Positions 20,801 through 28,904 are shown, numbered from the stretch's first letter. The stretch: DNA of 64,000 nucleotides from Leptolyngbya sp. Heron Island J (GCF_000482245.1 NZ_AWNH01000115.1:248001-312000), one strand, 5' to 3'. Translations and numbers: made by a program. Notes: generated by a model not told the origin, from the sequence alone.

Positions 20801-21029
20801 TGTGTGTGATATCGAAATGCCTCGTTTAGATGGATATGGCTTTTTGGCAAAACTTCGGTCCCACGAACGTTGCTCGCATATTCCCATAACGATGCTGACA
20901 TCCCGGACAGGCGATAAGCATCGTCAACTGGCAATGAAGCTGGGAGCCAATGCTTATTTCTCAAAACCCTATCGGGAGCAGCTGTTGCTTGATACCCTAG
21001 CTCAAGCAACAGCTGCTCCTTTGAATTAG
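17883..21029 (+). CDS. CheA-type hybrid histidine kinase (PixL/PilL-like)
   Basis: 1048 residues. Order: HPt domain with phospho-acceptor His49 (SSHSIKGGAAMMG), a long acidic Gln/Thr/Val-rich linker (about 240-390), dimerisation helices (LRMRPLSDI), and a HATPase domain with N-box N604 (NDPLMHILRNAFDHG), G1 DDGRG starting D653 and G2 GRGVGMDVV. A CheW-like domain follows, then a C-terminal receiver with D976 (VCDIEMPRLDG). It is the kinase of the upstream receptor and presumably phosphorylates the two regulators at the head of the cluster. It is the last gene of the five. Confidence 0.94.
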   Translation: MAVDKELEIKLQFLDEADEYLQTLDGALLDLAQKGVLRSDIDAALRSSHSIKGGAAMMGYALLSDFAHRLEDSLKVLKVQRDGLVVDNDLERLLLSAVNVLRQVIECDRRQTPPDETWLNGTALPIFEQLYEILGETEPEDENILLSSDENQDIIPVLFGTEVEGCLTRLESAISSQSPQLREEVDILAQELGGLGEMLQLSSFCELCTSVGQAIHGASNAQVMEVAQAALSIWRQSQNLILEGKADQLPTAVSGLSFEVPATTVAADLFSEVSAVDELLPADSMPGIEPDAEDDWATILAQAENTPADQDIFAQTTDIFQSVESLASEDVQPIETTVQPATAQTVETKPEETVQPVTPVVEPVGEQPTGQDTTKSQAEFRFSSKTSGETNAVSDVGHDTTVRVSVRQLNELNDYFGDLTIERHRLDSEVKRLRTLVTLLHERLRSLKASEEDLRDVYDKTSSGNQMMLPAATNGHSDAVALTLSNEGLGSSNTSGFDTLEMDRYDERHLPFRDMMETAVRLREVADDIEISVDTAEQSSRNLQRTTRQLQRNLNQLRMRPLSDITNRFPRALRELSLEFGKSVELKVEGDKTLIDRNILESLNDPLMHILRNAFDHGIETPTERIAADKPEQGTITINAQQRSSRTVITIQDDGRGIPLDKIRARAKEMGLDESLLATASETDLLSLIFEPGFSTASQVTTLSGRGVGMDVVRNNLEEIRGDISVSTKAGQGSTFTISVPYTLSVTRVLLAESNRLPMAIPTDNLQEITVVSDEEVYDDGGREMFTRNGQPIRLIRMAKWLAFNCARHIESLEMSPNVTVPTVLVFRYNEQRFGFQIDRSWGEQEVALRRVEGTVPMPTGFNNCTIFGDGQVVPLLNAPEFLRWILSCEGSNIKEAAVLYGNPLLSGKLSDLQPNSGANAAKQPTIMVVDDSVNVRRLLALTLEKQGYRVTQAKDGLDALEKLDAGLDINAIVCDIEMPRLDGYGFLAKLRSHERCSHIPITMLTSRTGDKHRQLAMKLGANAYFSKPYREQLLLDTLAQATAAPLN

Positions 21030-21132
21030 GATTTAGTGCCAAGATCTCATGCAATTTTTGCACGTCCTGAAGGGACAGGTCATACCCCTATAGCCTAAGA
21101 TTTATGGGCACAGATTAGAGTGAGCAACAGGC

Positions 21133-21381
21133 ATGATCGTCATTACCTTGAAGCTATTTGCGGTATATCAGGATGTTTTGGGATGTCCTGAAATGACCAT
21201 GGAGTTGCCTGAAGGAACAACGATTGGTGGGCTGTGCGATCGCATCTGCAATCAACACCCTGAACTAAAAAAGTGGCAAAACCTCACCCGCTTTGGCATT
21301 AACCTACAGTTTGTTGAACCCAATACTACCCTGAACAATGGCGACGAAGTTGTTCTAATTCCACCAGTGAGTGGTGGTTAA
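21133..21381 (+). CDS. moaD: MoaD/ThiS-family sulfur carrier protein
   Basis: 82 residues, a beta-grasp fold ending in the invariant Gly-Gly (VLIPPVSGG), which is thiocarboxylated to donate sulfur. Length and the IPPVSGG terminus favour MoaD (small subunit of molybdopterin synthase) over ThiS, but no moaE or other molybdenum-cofactor gene is in the window, so another sulfur transfer role is possible. It converges on the DUF2237 gene 42 bp away. Confidence 0.82.
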   Translation: MIVITLKLFAVYQDVLGCPEMTMELPEGTTIGGLCDRICNQHPELKKWQNLTRFGINLQFVEPNTTLNNGDEVVLIPPVSGG

Positions 21382-21423
21382 CCCATTGGCAGAGGCTCGC
21401 GAGTATGCTAATAATGACCGCAC

Positions 21424-21789
21424 TTACTCTGTGGCGTATTTTTTCAAGATTTCGAGGGAAACTGTTTTCAAGGCAGATTCATGGGTTGCTGCTAGCACTA
21501 CCTTAGGAGCAAACCCGGCCTCGTGGGCTTCCTTCCAGCGACTAGCACACAGACACCAGCGATCCCCTGGCTTGAGACCCGGAAACTGATACATTGGCAT
21601 CGGTGTACTTAAGTCATTGCCCTGGGCCTTGGTATAGGTTAAAAACTCTTCTGTAACTTCAGCACACACAACATGGGAGCCTAAATCATTAGGGCCTGTA
21701 TTACAGGTACCATCACGGTAAAATCCGGTCATCGGACTGGTACAGCACACTTGTAAATTCTCACCCAGAACGTTTCTTATAATTGCCAT
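21424..21789 (-). CDS. DUF2237 family protein
   Basis: 121 residues. It matches the widespread DUF2237 family: NVLGENLQVCCTSPMTGFYRDG, CNTGPNDLGSHVVCAEVTEEFL and GDRWCLCASRWKEAHEAG are its conserved blocks, rich in Cys. The biochemical role is unknown. It lies 12 bp after the stop of the next upstream gene (21802-22689), so it is the last gene of a probable three-gene operon with that gene and a lipoprotein. Confidence 0.85.
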   Translation of the reverse strand: MAIIRNVLGENLQVCCTSPMTGFYRDGTCNTGPNDLGSHVVCAEVTEEFLTYTKAQGNDLSTPMPMYQFPGLKPGDRWCLCASRWKEAHEAGFAPKVVLAATHESALKTVSLEILKKYATE

Positions 21790-21801
21790 AGTTTGAAAAA
21801 T

Positions 21802-22689
21802 CTAAATCTCAGCAACAGCCCGCTCAACCAGGCGACGAGTCAGGGTTTGTACCCCTGTATGCTCATAATAATTGATGGAAATATCTAAGAAGGCACCAAA
21901 GTAGTCCATCTTATCGTCGGCGATGTCCACAAATGTTTTGAGGTTAGCAACAACGCTTTGGGGTGTAATACCTTTAGACTCCACAAAGTTGCCCATCCAG
22001 CCTTTGACCGATTCAAAGCTAGCACCAATAAAGGTCAGCTGATCGGCGGTTTTAGCGCCAGGTACAGCTTCTTTAATGGCCTTAAACGCTGGATTGTTGT
22101 CCAGGTCCTTAGGGGTGAGATTTCCTAATACGGTTTCGGTTTGCTTAATAAAATTAGGTCCCAGGGGCACGAGACCGTCAAAGCACACCAGGGCTGCCAT
22201 CCGGATTAACGACTCGCCGCCATAGTCTCCCAGGGCTTTAACAAAATCCCCAACACTGTCACCAGGAATGCCATTGATTTTGCAAAAAGCGACAATTTCG
22301 GTTACTAATTTCATACACAGATCAATGGTCTGAGCTTTGTCAGCCTTGGGCGTGAGGCGGTTGACAATTGACAGAAAGCGCACATTTTCGGTCATTTTGT
22401 TGGCCAGAGCGGCTTGACCTAACGCTCGCCCAGTAGAATCAATTGTCTGATAGAGCCACATCGCTCTTTGATACCCTTCAGACTTATCGTTATAAAGCTG
22501 AAGGGCTCGCGCACCGATTTGTTCAATGATGGCGGTGTCACTCTCACCAGTTACCTGGCGAATAGTGTTTTCAAAGCCAACCAGGTTTTCCCATTCTCCA
22601 GGCAAAATTCTGTCCAGGGAGCGGAGGGCAAAAACCGTGAGGTTTTTCTGCGGTAACTCGTTAACTAGCTCATAAATTGACTTGCTCAT
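21802..22689 (-). CDS. Conserved all-helical protein of unknown function
   Basis: 295 residues from the ATG at 22689, which has GAGG eight bases upstream; a TTG at 22725 would overlap the lipoprotein gene. The sequence is predicted mostly alpha-helical, without signal peptide, membrane helix or catalytic motif that I recognise (SIYELVNELPQKNLTVFALRS at the start, GPNFIKQTETVLGNLTPKDL in the middle). It is the middle gene of a probable operon: lipoprotein, this gene, DUF2237. Confidence 0.7.
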   Translation of the reverse strand: MSKSIYELVNELPQKNLTVFALRSLDRILPGEWENLVGFENTIRQVTGESDTAIIEQIGARALQLYNDKSEGYQRAMWLYQTIDSTGRALGQAALANKMTENVRFLSIVNRLTPKADKAQTIDLCMKLVTEIVAFCKINGIPGDSVGDFVKALGDYGGESLIRMAALVCFDGLVPLGPNFIKQTETVLGNLTPKDLDNNPAFKAIKEAVPGAKTADQLTFIGASFESVKGWMGNFVESKGITPQSVVANLKTFVDIADDKMDYFGAFLDISINYYEHTGVQTLTRRLVERAVAEI

Positions 22690-22721
22690 GGTGATGTCCT
22701 CGTAGAGTGGCGCAGGCGATA

Positions 22722-23246
22722 TCAATTGACGAGCTGAGCAAGACCAGCAAGGTCAAATTTTTCGAGCCAGGCTTCACGGTCAGTTGGGGTAAATGCTGGA
22801 TCTCGTGAGAGGACTTTGACCTGCAGCCGATCGGCAACCAGGAGACTCGTGGCTGTGCTGCCAACCTCCACGACGGGATACCCTGACAAGGTGCGATCGC
22901 TATTTTCATATTTGGCAGCAGCGCTGGGATTAGAGGTTGTATCCGATACGGACACCATCGCTAACGTATTCCCATCCTGCTTGATCTTAGCTTCAGCAAA
23001 GCCATCCTTCTCTTGGGTGTAAACCCTCTCGTATCCGTCAGCTGTGGGGAAGAACTTGTTGAACTCACCGCCATTGATAACAGCTTTTTTATCAACTGCG
23101 ATCGCAGGTGTTTGTGCTTCAATTTGCTCCCATTTTGCCGTGTCGCTGGGTTGAGAGGCATTGAGCTGGGTGAACTGACAGCCACCGACAACCAGCAGCC
23201 CGACAAGCACAAGAGTACCGATGGCGATGGAAACTTTACGCAACAT
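22722..23246 (-). CDS. Putative lipoprotein of unknown function
   Basis: 174 residues. Hydrophobic core VSIAIGTLVLVGLLVVGG is followed by Cys23 (VGGCQF), a lipobox. The mature part contains FNKFFPTADGYERVYTQEKDGFAEAKIK and a repeatedly beta-patterned segment, without recognised enzyme motifs. It lies 32 bp upstream of the helical protein gene and is first of the probable three-gene operon. The surface or periplasmic location of this member contrasts with the cytoplasmic look of the other two. Confidence 0.72.
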   Translation of the reverse strand: MLRKVSIAIGTLVLVGLLVVGGCQFTQLNASQPSDTAKWEQIEAQTPAIAVDKKAVINGGEFNKFFPTADGYERVYTQEKDGFAEAKIKQDGNTLAMVSVSDTTSNPSAAAKYENSDRTLSGYPVVEVGSTATSLLVADRLQVKVLSRDPAFTPTDREAWLEKFDLAGLAQLVN

Positions 23247-23430
23247 GGGATCAGGAAGTATTGCTAACTACGAAACAGAATCAGGACCAAAAATACAGAT
23301 AAACTCTATCGCCATTTGTCGAACGTCAGATAACCGGTGAATATTTTGTAAGCATTCGTATCGTTATTAGATGCAATTTTTGACAGCTGGAGGTCCATAA
23401 TAGGGCGATGACTTAAATCGACGAGCCGTT

Positions 23431-23685
23431 ATGCCCAGGAAACCAAGCGAATTTATTGTCCATCTGCTGTTTGATGGTGGCCACCATGAGGAAGTAAGGT
23501 TTTCATCGATTCAAGACTTTCAAAAGTGGTACAGCAATGAGCTGATGCCCAAATCTTCTTCAGACGACTTTATTAAGGTGCCACTGCCAGAGATTAATCC
23601 AGGCGAATATATGGTGATTCGGCCTTCTCGGCTAGTGGCGATTCGAGTTGAGCCACAGTTTAGCTCCAGTGTAGAGCGCTTCTAG
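23431..23685 (+). CDS. Small conserved protein of unknown function
   Basis: 84 residues, soluble, starting MPRKPSEFIVHLLFDGG. Two beta-like strands, a helix (SSIQDFQKWYSNEL) and a C-terminal strand pair (PGEYMVIRPSRLVAIRVEP) suggest a compact alpha/beta fold. I cannot assign a family. The next gene (mltA) starts 10 bp after its stop, so the two are probably cotranscribed. Confidence 0.68.
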   Translation: MPRKPSEFIVHLLFDGGHHEEVRFSSIQDFQKWYSNELMPKSSSDDFIKVPLPEINPGEYMVIRPSRLVAIRVEPQFSSSVERF

Positions 23686-23695
23686 GTGACGGATA

Positions 23696-24850
23696 GTGAT
23701 ACTGAGTGGACGGTGGCTACGGACAGCCTTGATGGCAGCTGCGGTTTGCTATCCAGTATCGGCAGCAGCAGTACCACTGGTTCGGGGCAACTGTCACGTT
23801 GAGTTTGTCCCTGAGCTCTGTTTGGGGTACGACGCTCAGTTTGGTCAAGAACGCACTCGCTTGCTCCAATCCATTGATTACAGCCTGGATTATTTGAATA
23901 CGGACGCGGCTGTAAGTGCCTATGCCGAGTATCCGATATCGAGTATTACTCGCGAACGGGTGCAGCGTAGTCTGGTGCGGTTTCGTCAGCTGGTGGCCAC
24001 CAGTCATTCGGCGCAGCAGCTGCAGCAAGCCGTGCGTCAGGAGTTCGAGTTTTATCGCTCCGTGGGTAATGACGGTCAGGGTCAGGTGGAATTTACCGGC
24101 TACTTTGAGCCTACCTACACCGCCAGTGCCGTACCCACAGCAGAGTATCGTTATCCCCTATACGGCTTACCGACGGATCTCGATACCTGGCCACTACCCC
24201 ACCCCACCCGGGCTGAACTAGAAGGCACTGATGGATTGCAGGGTGAAAATGGGCCGTTAGCGGGTTTAGAACTAGTCTGGCTGCGAGATCGACTAGAAGC
24301 ATTTTTGGTGCAAGTACAGGGCTCAGCACGGCTGCAGCTAACGGATGGCTCAGTGATGTCCGTGGGCTATGCCGGGCGCACAGAGTATCCCTACATCAGC
24401 ATTGGCCGAGCCTTAGTGAAGGATGGCATTGTGGAAGAATCAGAGTTATCCCTGCCCGTGTTACTGGACTATTTTGAGCAGCAGCCAGAGGCTCTGGATC
24501 GCTATCTACCCCAAAACGATCGGTTTGTATTCTTTAAGGCCACGGGGGGCTCACCACCAATTGGCAATCTGAATGTGCCGGTGACGGCGGGGCGCTCAAT
24601 CGCGACCGATAAAACTCTGATGCCACCCGGAGCATTGGCTTTGATTAGTTTGGAGCTGCCGATACCGACTACAGCCGATAGCTGGCAGTCCATACCCGTC
24701 AATCGCTATGTGCTGGATCAAGATACTGGTGGGGCGATTCGTGGTCCCGGTCGGGTGGATATTTTTGTGGGTACAGGTATTGAGGCTGGAGAACAGGCAG
24801 GTCTGATTAATACGAGTGGGCAGCTATATTATTTGCTACTGCGTGAATAG
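23696..24850 (+). CDS. mltA: Membrane-bound lytic murein transglycosylase A
   Basis: 384 residues. MltA cleaves the glycan strand of peptidoglycan, leaving 1,6-anhydromuramic ends. A signal peptide (LRTALMAAAVCYPVSAAAVP) is followed by the MltA barrel (FTGYFEPTYTAS, LVWLRDRLEAFLVQVQGSARL, VGYAGRTEYPYISIGRAL) and the C-terminal 3D domain with the catalytic Asp in QDTGGAIRGPGRVDIFVGTG. Unlike the E. coli enzyme no lipobox is evident; the Cys in CYPVSA lies inside the hydrophobic core. The start is GTG. The 3' end overlaps the convergent ABC-like gene by 44 bp. Confidence 0.9.
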   Translation: MILSGRWLRTALMAAAVCYPVSAAAVPLVRGNCHVEFVPELCLGYDAQFGQERTRLLQSIDYSLDYLNTDAAVSAYAEYPISSITRERVQRSLVRFRQLVATSHSAQQLQQAVRQEFEFYRSVGNDGQGQVEFTGYFEPTYTASAVPTAEYRYPLYGLPTDLDTWPLPHPTRAELEGTDGLQGENGPLAGLELVWLRDRLEAFLVQVQGSARLQLTDGSVMSVGYAGRTEYPYISIGRALVKDGIVEESELSLPVLLDYFEQQPEALDRYLPQNDRFVFFKATGGSPPIGNLNVPVTAGRSIATDKTLMPPGALALISLELPIPTTADSWQSIPVNRYVLDQDTGGAIRGPGRVDIFVGTGIEAGEQAGLINTSGQLYYLLLRE

Positions 24851-25580
24851 GGGGAATGTCCTTCGGGATGTACGTGGGGACGTGGATGGAGAGGTGGCGC
24901 TCGCAAATTTGTTGGCGCAGGTCATCCTGATCAAACCGGCCAATAAAACACGTATCCTGAGCCTTGCGATATTCAATTAACGTGATCAGACGCTCCTGAT
25001 TTTCTGGTTCCAGACGATTGATCGACCCATCAATCACAATGACGCTGTAATCAATGGCAAATGTACGCGCCAGATTGACTTGATGCAGTTCATTAAGAGT
25101 CAGGTGTTTAGGCGCTTGGTGCCACAGACGTCGCGCTAGACCCACCCAATCTAAAACATGACGGCTTTGAGCCTCAGCCTGTGTACGAGTCAGACCTAGC
25201 TCAAGTAATTGACGGGATACGCAATCGAGCACCGTAGATTCACGGCGCAGTGTCTCACTCTGGCCCAGATAGCCAATGGTGCGGGCTTGGATTTGGTCGA
25301 TTTGACGATGGGAGAGTTGGGGTAAGTTGAGCCATCGCCCCTGGTGATCGACCCAAATAGCGCCAGCGTCGATGCGAATATGCCCGCTCAGAGCATCTAG
25401 CAATAATCTGTTGGCTGATGGGACATTGCTATGTAAGTGAACACATTCTCCACCTTTGAGGGTAAAGGAGATATCTTCTAGACCTGGAAAGCGCTCTTCA
25501 CCAGGCTGAGCAGCGCTTTTATAAAGTCTCTCTACTTTGAGTTTGATGTTGTTATAGCGAATTTCAAAAGGAGTTTTCAT
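24807..25580 (-). CDS. Degenerate ABC ATPase related to PhnL (predicted inactive)
   Basis: 257 residues aligning end to end with PhnL-type ABC domains: LEDISFTLKGGECVHLH, GAIWVDHQGRWLNL, RTIGYLGQSETLRRESTVLD, VGLARRLWHQAPKHL and ARTFAIDYSVIVIDG. However, the Walker A segment (about 49-58) reads LHSNVPSANR, with no glycine loop and Asn in place of the Lys. The signature is LTLNELHQV rather than SGGEQQR. Walker B keeps D184 but has Gly instead of the catalytic Glu, and the switch His is missing. Q107 of the Q-loop survives. ATP hydrolysis is therefore unlikely. The frame is intact, so this may be a working pseudoenzyme. No other phn gene is nearby. Confidence 0.8.
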   Translation of the reverse strand: MKTPFEIRYNNIKLKVERLYKSAAQPGEERFPGLEDISFTLKGGECVHLHSNVPSANRLLLDALSGHIRIDAGAIWVDHQGRWLNLPQLSHRQIDQIQARTIGYLGQSETLRRESTVLDCVSRQLLELGLTRTQAEAQSRHVLDWVGLARRLWHQAPKHLTLNELHQVNLARTFAIDYSVIVIDGSINRLEPENQERLITLIEYRKAQDTCFIGRFDQDDLRQQICERHLSIHVPTYIPKDIPPIHAVANNIAAHSY

Positions 25581-25598
25581 AGGAGGTGCTGAGGTGAG

Positions 25599-25703
25599 AA
25601 ATTTAGCGATTGCTGATTTAGGGGATGAGTTGATCTACGGTTTTTTCTATTTGACGGTTGCTTACAGCTCAAGCCATCGCGAGGATCAGCAATGCCGAAA
25701 TTT
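25599..25703. repeat. MITE-like element, copy A
   Basis: 105 bp bounded by imperfect 19-bp inverted ends, AAATTTAGCGATTGCTGAT and the complement of ATCAGCAATGCCGAAATTT (16 of 19 matching). The left interior (TTTAGGGGATGAGTTGATC) and right interior (CATCGCGAGG) match the copies at 29841, 44832 and 48311. No ORF inside. It lies just upstream of the PhnL-like gene start. Confidence 0.8.
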
Positions 25704-26167
25704 AATCAATGGCAGCTATCGCCCTGGTCGCGCCTGAGCGATAATTGCCTGTTGTTTAGAGCGAGCCTGCGTCGTTAGTTGGTCGCCATGGAGGACACAG
25801 CGAGCCCTCAAATTAGCAACAGCGCGGATCGTAAATTTGAAAAAAATTATGGGCCAGGCTATTACCCTGGAGCTTTATCCGTGGCCTCTGTAAAAAATTG
25901 CTAGTACTCTAGCTGCAAATACACCACTACTGATAATCAATGTGTAGCACCCATCTCAGTAGAATACCTGAAAAAATTTGATTCCAGTGCTCAGTCAGCG
26001 GGATCTTTTTGAAGCCTTTAAACTAGATGTCCGGACTTCTGTATCACTTTTGACACACTTTTGACAGAAGTAGACTGTTTTTTTGTCAGCGAGCGGCGAC
26101 GATGATCGTTCACAATGGATCAACCTGAAAATATCGCCGTTTTTCACTATTTTCAGAATCAGGGATT
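25704..26167. other. Intergenic region upstream of the ABC exporter
   Basis: 464 bp without a gene. It contains a perfect tandem duplication of CACTTTTGACA at 26045-26066, giving two TTGACA promoter-like hexamers 11 bp apart, about 100 bp before the exporter start. The remainder shows nothing recognisable. Confidence 0.5.
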
Positions 26168-27937
26168 ATGACCTACCCGCTCCAACGTTTGTTGACCTAT
26201 GGCCGCCGCTATCGTCGCCGGATTTGGCTGGCCAGTTTAGCCTCAATTTTTAATAAACTCTTCGATTTGGCTCCGCCCGTGCTGATTGGTTTGGCGGTGG
26301 ATGTAGTGGTCAAACAACAGGACTCGCTGATCGCCAATTGGGGGGTATCCAGCATTCGCGGACAGTTTATGTGGCTGTCGGTGCTGACGGTGATTGTTTG
26401 GGCCTTGGAGTCAGCCTTTGAATATGCCTACAACTGGATGTGGCGTAACCTGGCCCAGTCGATTCAGCACGACCTGCGTTTGGATGCCTACACCCATTTG
26501 CAGTCCCTGGAATTAGCGTTTTTTGAGGAGCGGAGTTCCGGCGGGTTAATGTCTATTCTCAATGACGACATTAATCAGCTGGAGCGGTTTCTTGATCGGG
26601 GGGCCAATGAAGTACTGCAGGTGGTGACCACCGTACTGCTGATTGGAGGAGCCTTTTTTGTCATGGCTCCTAAGGTGGCATGGATGGCGATGCTACCGAT
26701 GCCGTTTATTGTGTGGGGTGCGATCTCATTCCAAAAATATCTGGCTCCCCGCTACGCTGAAGTGCGTGAACGGGTGGGACTGCTCAACGGTCGTCTGGCC
26801 AATAACCTGACTGGTATTGCCACCATTAAGAGCTATACCGCTGAAACCTATGAAAATCAGCGGGTGGCGGCGGACAGTGAAGCCTATCGCCAGAGTAATC
26901 GTCGGGCGATTGCCCTAAGTTCGGCCTTTATTCCCCTGATTCGCATTCTGATTTTGATCGGGTTTACGGCTACCTTGCTGTACGGCGGTTTGGAAGCGGT
27001 AGCTGGCAATCTGGCTGTGGGTACCTACAGTGTGCTGGTATTTCTAACCCAGCGGCTACTATGGCCCCTGACTCGTTTAGGCGAAACTCTGGACCAGTAC
27101 CGGCGGGCTATGGCCTCCATTGATCGCGCCATGGATTTACTGGATACTCCTGTCGCGATTCGTCCTGGTGACTACCGGCTGCCGGTCAGCAACGTGCGTG
27201 GAGAGATCGCCTTCAAAGATGTTACGTTCGCCTACCATGACCGCCTGCCGGTGGTGCAGCATCTGACCCTAAAGGTCCCGGCGGGCAAAACGACGGCTAT
27301 TGTTGGCGCAACAGGATCTGGCAAAAGTACGCTGGTCAAGCTGTTGCTGCGTTTTTATGAAATTAGCAATGGGCAGATTACTCTGGACGGTCACGATTTG
27401 CGACAGCTGCATCTAGATGATTTACGTCAGGCCATTGGGTTAGTCAGCCAGGATGTATTTTTATTCCATGGAACGGTGGCTGAAAATATTGCCTACGGTA
27501 GCTTTAGTGCTGCACCTGCTGACATTGAGAAAGCGGCCAAACTAGCAGAAGCCCATGAGTTTATCCAGCAGCTTCCCCAGGGGTATGACACCATCGTGGG
27601 AGAGCGTGGTCAGAAACTGTCAGGCGGCCAGCGTCAGCGGCTAGCCATTGCTCGTGCCTTGCTAAAAGACCCGCCGATTTTAATTTTGGATGAGGCGACA
27701 TCGGCGGTGGATAACGAAACTGAGGCGGCAATTCAACGATCCTTAGAAAAAATCACCTGCGATCGCACCACGATTGCGATCGCCCACCGTTTATCCACGG
27801 TCCGCAATGCCCACTGTATTTATGTCATGGATCAAGGACAGCTAGCAGAGTGGGGAACCCATGAGGAACTTTTGGCCCGCGATGGCATCTATGCAAATCT
27901 ATGGCGCGTACAAATGGGAGAGCGGGTACTGGTGTGA
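26168..27937 (+). CDS. ABC exporter half-transporter (MsbA/MDR type)
   Basis: 589 residues: an N-terminal six-helix membrane domain (about 20-310) fused to a nucleotide-binding domain. Walker [10 protein letters not shown] (about 379-387), Q-loop SQDVF, signature LSGGQRQR (about 484-491), Walker [13 protein letters not shown] and switch AHRLST are all intact. It should function as a homodimer, exporting lipids, drugs or peptides; the substrate cannot be read from sequence. ATG preceded by AGGG. Two HIP1 sites lie 17 bp apart at 27759 and 27776 in the ATPase region. Confidence 0.93.
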   Translation: MTYPLQRLLTYGRRYRRRIWLASLASIFNKLFDLAPPVLIGLAVDVVVKQQDSLIANWGVSSIRGQFMWLSVLTVIVWALESAFEYAYNWMWRNLAQSIQHDLRLDAYTHLQSLELAFFEERSSGGLMSILNDDINQLERFLDRGANEVLQVVTTVLLIGGAFFVMAPKVAWMAMLPMPFIVWGAISFQKYLAPRYAEVRERVGLLNGRLANNLTGIATIKSYTAETYENQRVAADSEAYRQSNRRAIALSSAFIPLIRILILIGFTATLLYGGLEAVAGNLAVGTYSVLVFLTQRLLWPLTRLGETLDQYRRAMASIDRAMDLLDTPVAIRPGDYRLPVSNVRGEIAFKDVTFAYHDRLPVVQHLTLKVPAGKTTAIVGATGSGKSTLVKLLLRFYEISNGQITLDGHDLRQLHLDDLRQAIGLVSQDVFLFHGTVAENIAYGSFSAAPADIEKAAKLAEAHEFIQQLPQGYDTIVGERGQKLSGGQRQRLAIARALLKDPPILILDEATSAVDNETEAAIQRSLEKITCDRTTIAIAHRLSTVRNAHCIYVMDQGQLAEWGTHEELLARDGIYANLWRVQMGERVLV

Positions 27938-28039
27938 TCGATGACACTGAGCTGATCCCAGTATATGTAGGCTCAATGTACCTCTACAGAGTTAACTTGT
28001 AGACTTCTACAAGCGCCCCGTAAATTCCGGACTTAATCA

Positions 28040-28112
28040 TGGCAATTGGGATAGGGGAGTAGCGTTAACCGATCTGAAGGTTGGCGTCATCCGTGTGTTT
28101 CCTTAATTATCC
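28040..28112 (+). promoter_or_regulatory. Possible riboswitch-like leader resembling part of the yybP-ykoY (Mn) motif
   Basis: GGGGAGTAG at 28054-28062 matches the conserved loop of the yybP-ykoY Mn2+ riboswitch. It is followed by an 8-bp stem (CGTTAACC 28063-28070 with GGTTGGCG 28079-28086, two G-U pairs) and then TCATCCGTG. GGATA (28049-28053) could pair with TATCC (28108-28112), which touches the downstream ATG. The element is shorter than the known riboswitch and the downstream gene is not an Mn exporter, so this is only a candidate. Confidence 0.25.
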
Positions 28113-28904
28113 ATGGAAAGAAATAGAGCTTACTCTATAGCGGTCAACCATCATCCGATATCCGCTCAATCCCCTGGCTGGCTACCTGTCACCTCAGGTA
28201 TGTTAGCGCTCACCTGTGGCTTGTCAGGGTCGGCTGCCAATGCTTTGGCAGAGCTGCCAGCAACATTCGCTACACCTGAGGCTCCTGCCAATGAACTTGA
28301 AGGTGTAAACGATAGCACTACAGAGGTTGATCCTCCCAAGGCAGCTGCTGTAGAACCTGCGGCTTTAAGGCCCAGCTTTTCTCGCCTAAAACTAAAGGCT
28401 CAAAAACTGTTGCGATCGCAGTCCCCAACGGCTCCAACCCTATCGGTTGAACGTTTGGAAGGCCATCGTCGAGATTTGCATCGGCGGTCCAATGAAGTTG
28501 AATCGCAGCTATTAGGGTTACAGCAGCTGCTCTCCATCCAAGCCTATGGCAAGAGTTTTGCCGATCGACTCCTGGCGGAGGATGCGGCCTATCAGGCTAA
28601 ATTACAGCAGTTACAGACGCTAGAAGCAGAACTCCATGGAGCGATGAAGCAAGCTGATGCAGCAACGCTGAGCCAGCTGCAAAATCGTTTGGATCAGACT
28701 GATAGAGAACTCCGGCAGATTGCCCAGACCCAGCTGCAGCGCTATATCGATCAGGCTCAGACGAATTCTACCCTGGGCCTATGGCAAGAGCCGATGTATC
28801 GACAATCCTTGCGCTGGTTGATGGAACATACTCACGAGCGACATCAGCTGAATGCTCGTCAACAGACCCTGGCTGATACCTTGGTTGCGATCGCTGCAAA
28901 CTAG
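28113..28904 (+). CDS. Hypothetical secreted coiled-coil protein
   Basis: 263 residues. A hydrophobic stretch ending in an Ala-rich AANALAELPA suggests an exported protein, with a long polar N-region (about 27 residues); an ATG at residue 30 (28200) would give a more standard signal peptide. Residues about 120-260 are heptad-patterned, Gln/Leu-rich helix (VERLEGHRRDLHRRSNEVESQ, QLQTLEAELHGAMKQ). No family recognised. Its TAG shares the CTAG palindrome with the stop of the convergent CoA-binding gene. Confidence 0.62.
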   Translation: MERNRAYSIAVNHHPISAQSPGWLPVTSGMLALTCGLSGSAANALAELPATFATPEAPANELEGVNDSTTEVDPPKAAAVEPAALRPSFSRLKLKAQKLLRSQSPTAPTLSVERLEGHRRDLHRRSNEVESQLLGLQQLLSIQAYGKSFADRLLAEDAAYQAKLQQLQTLEAELHGAMKQADAATLSQLQNRLDQTDRELRQIAQTQLQRYIDQAQTNSTLGLWQEPMYRQSLRWLMEHTHERHQLNARQQTLADTLVAIAAN

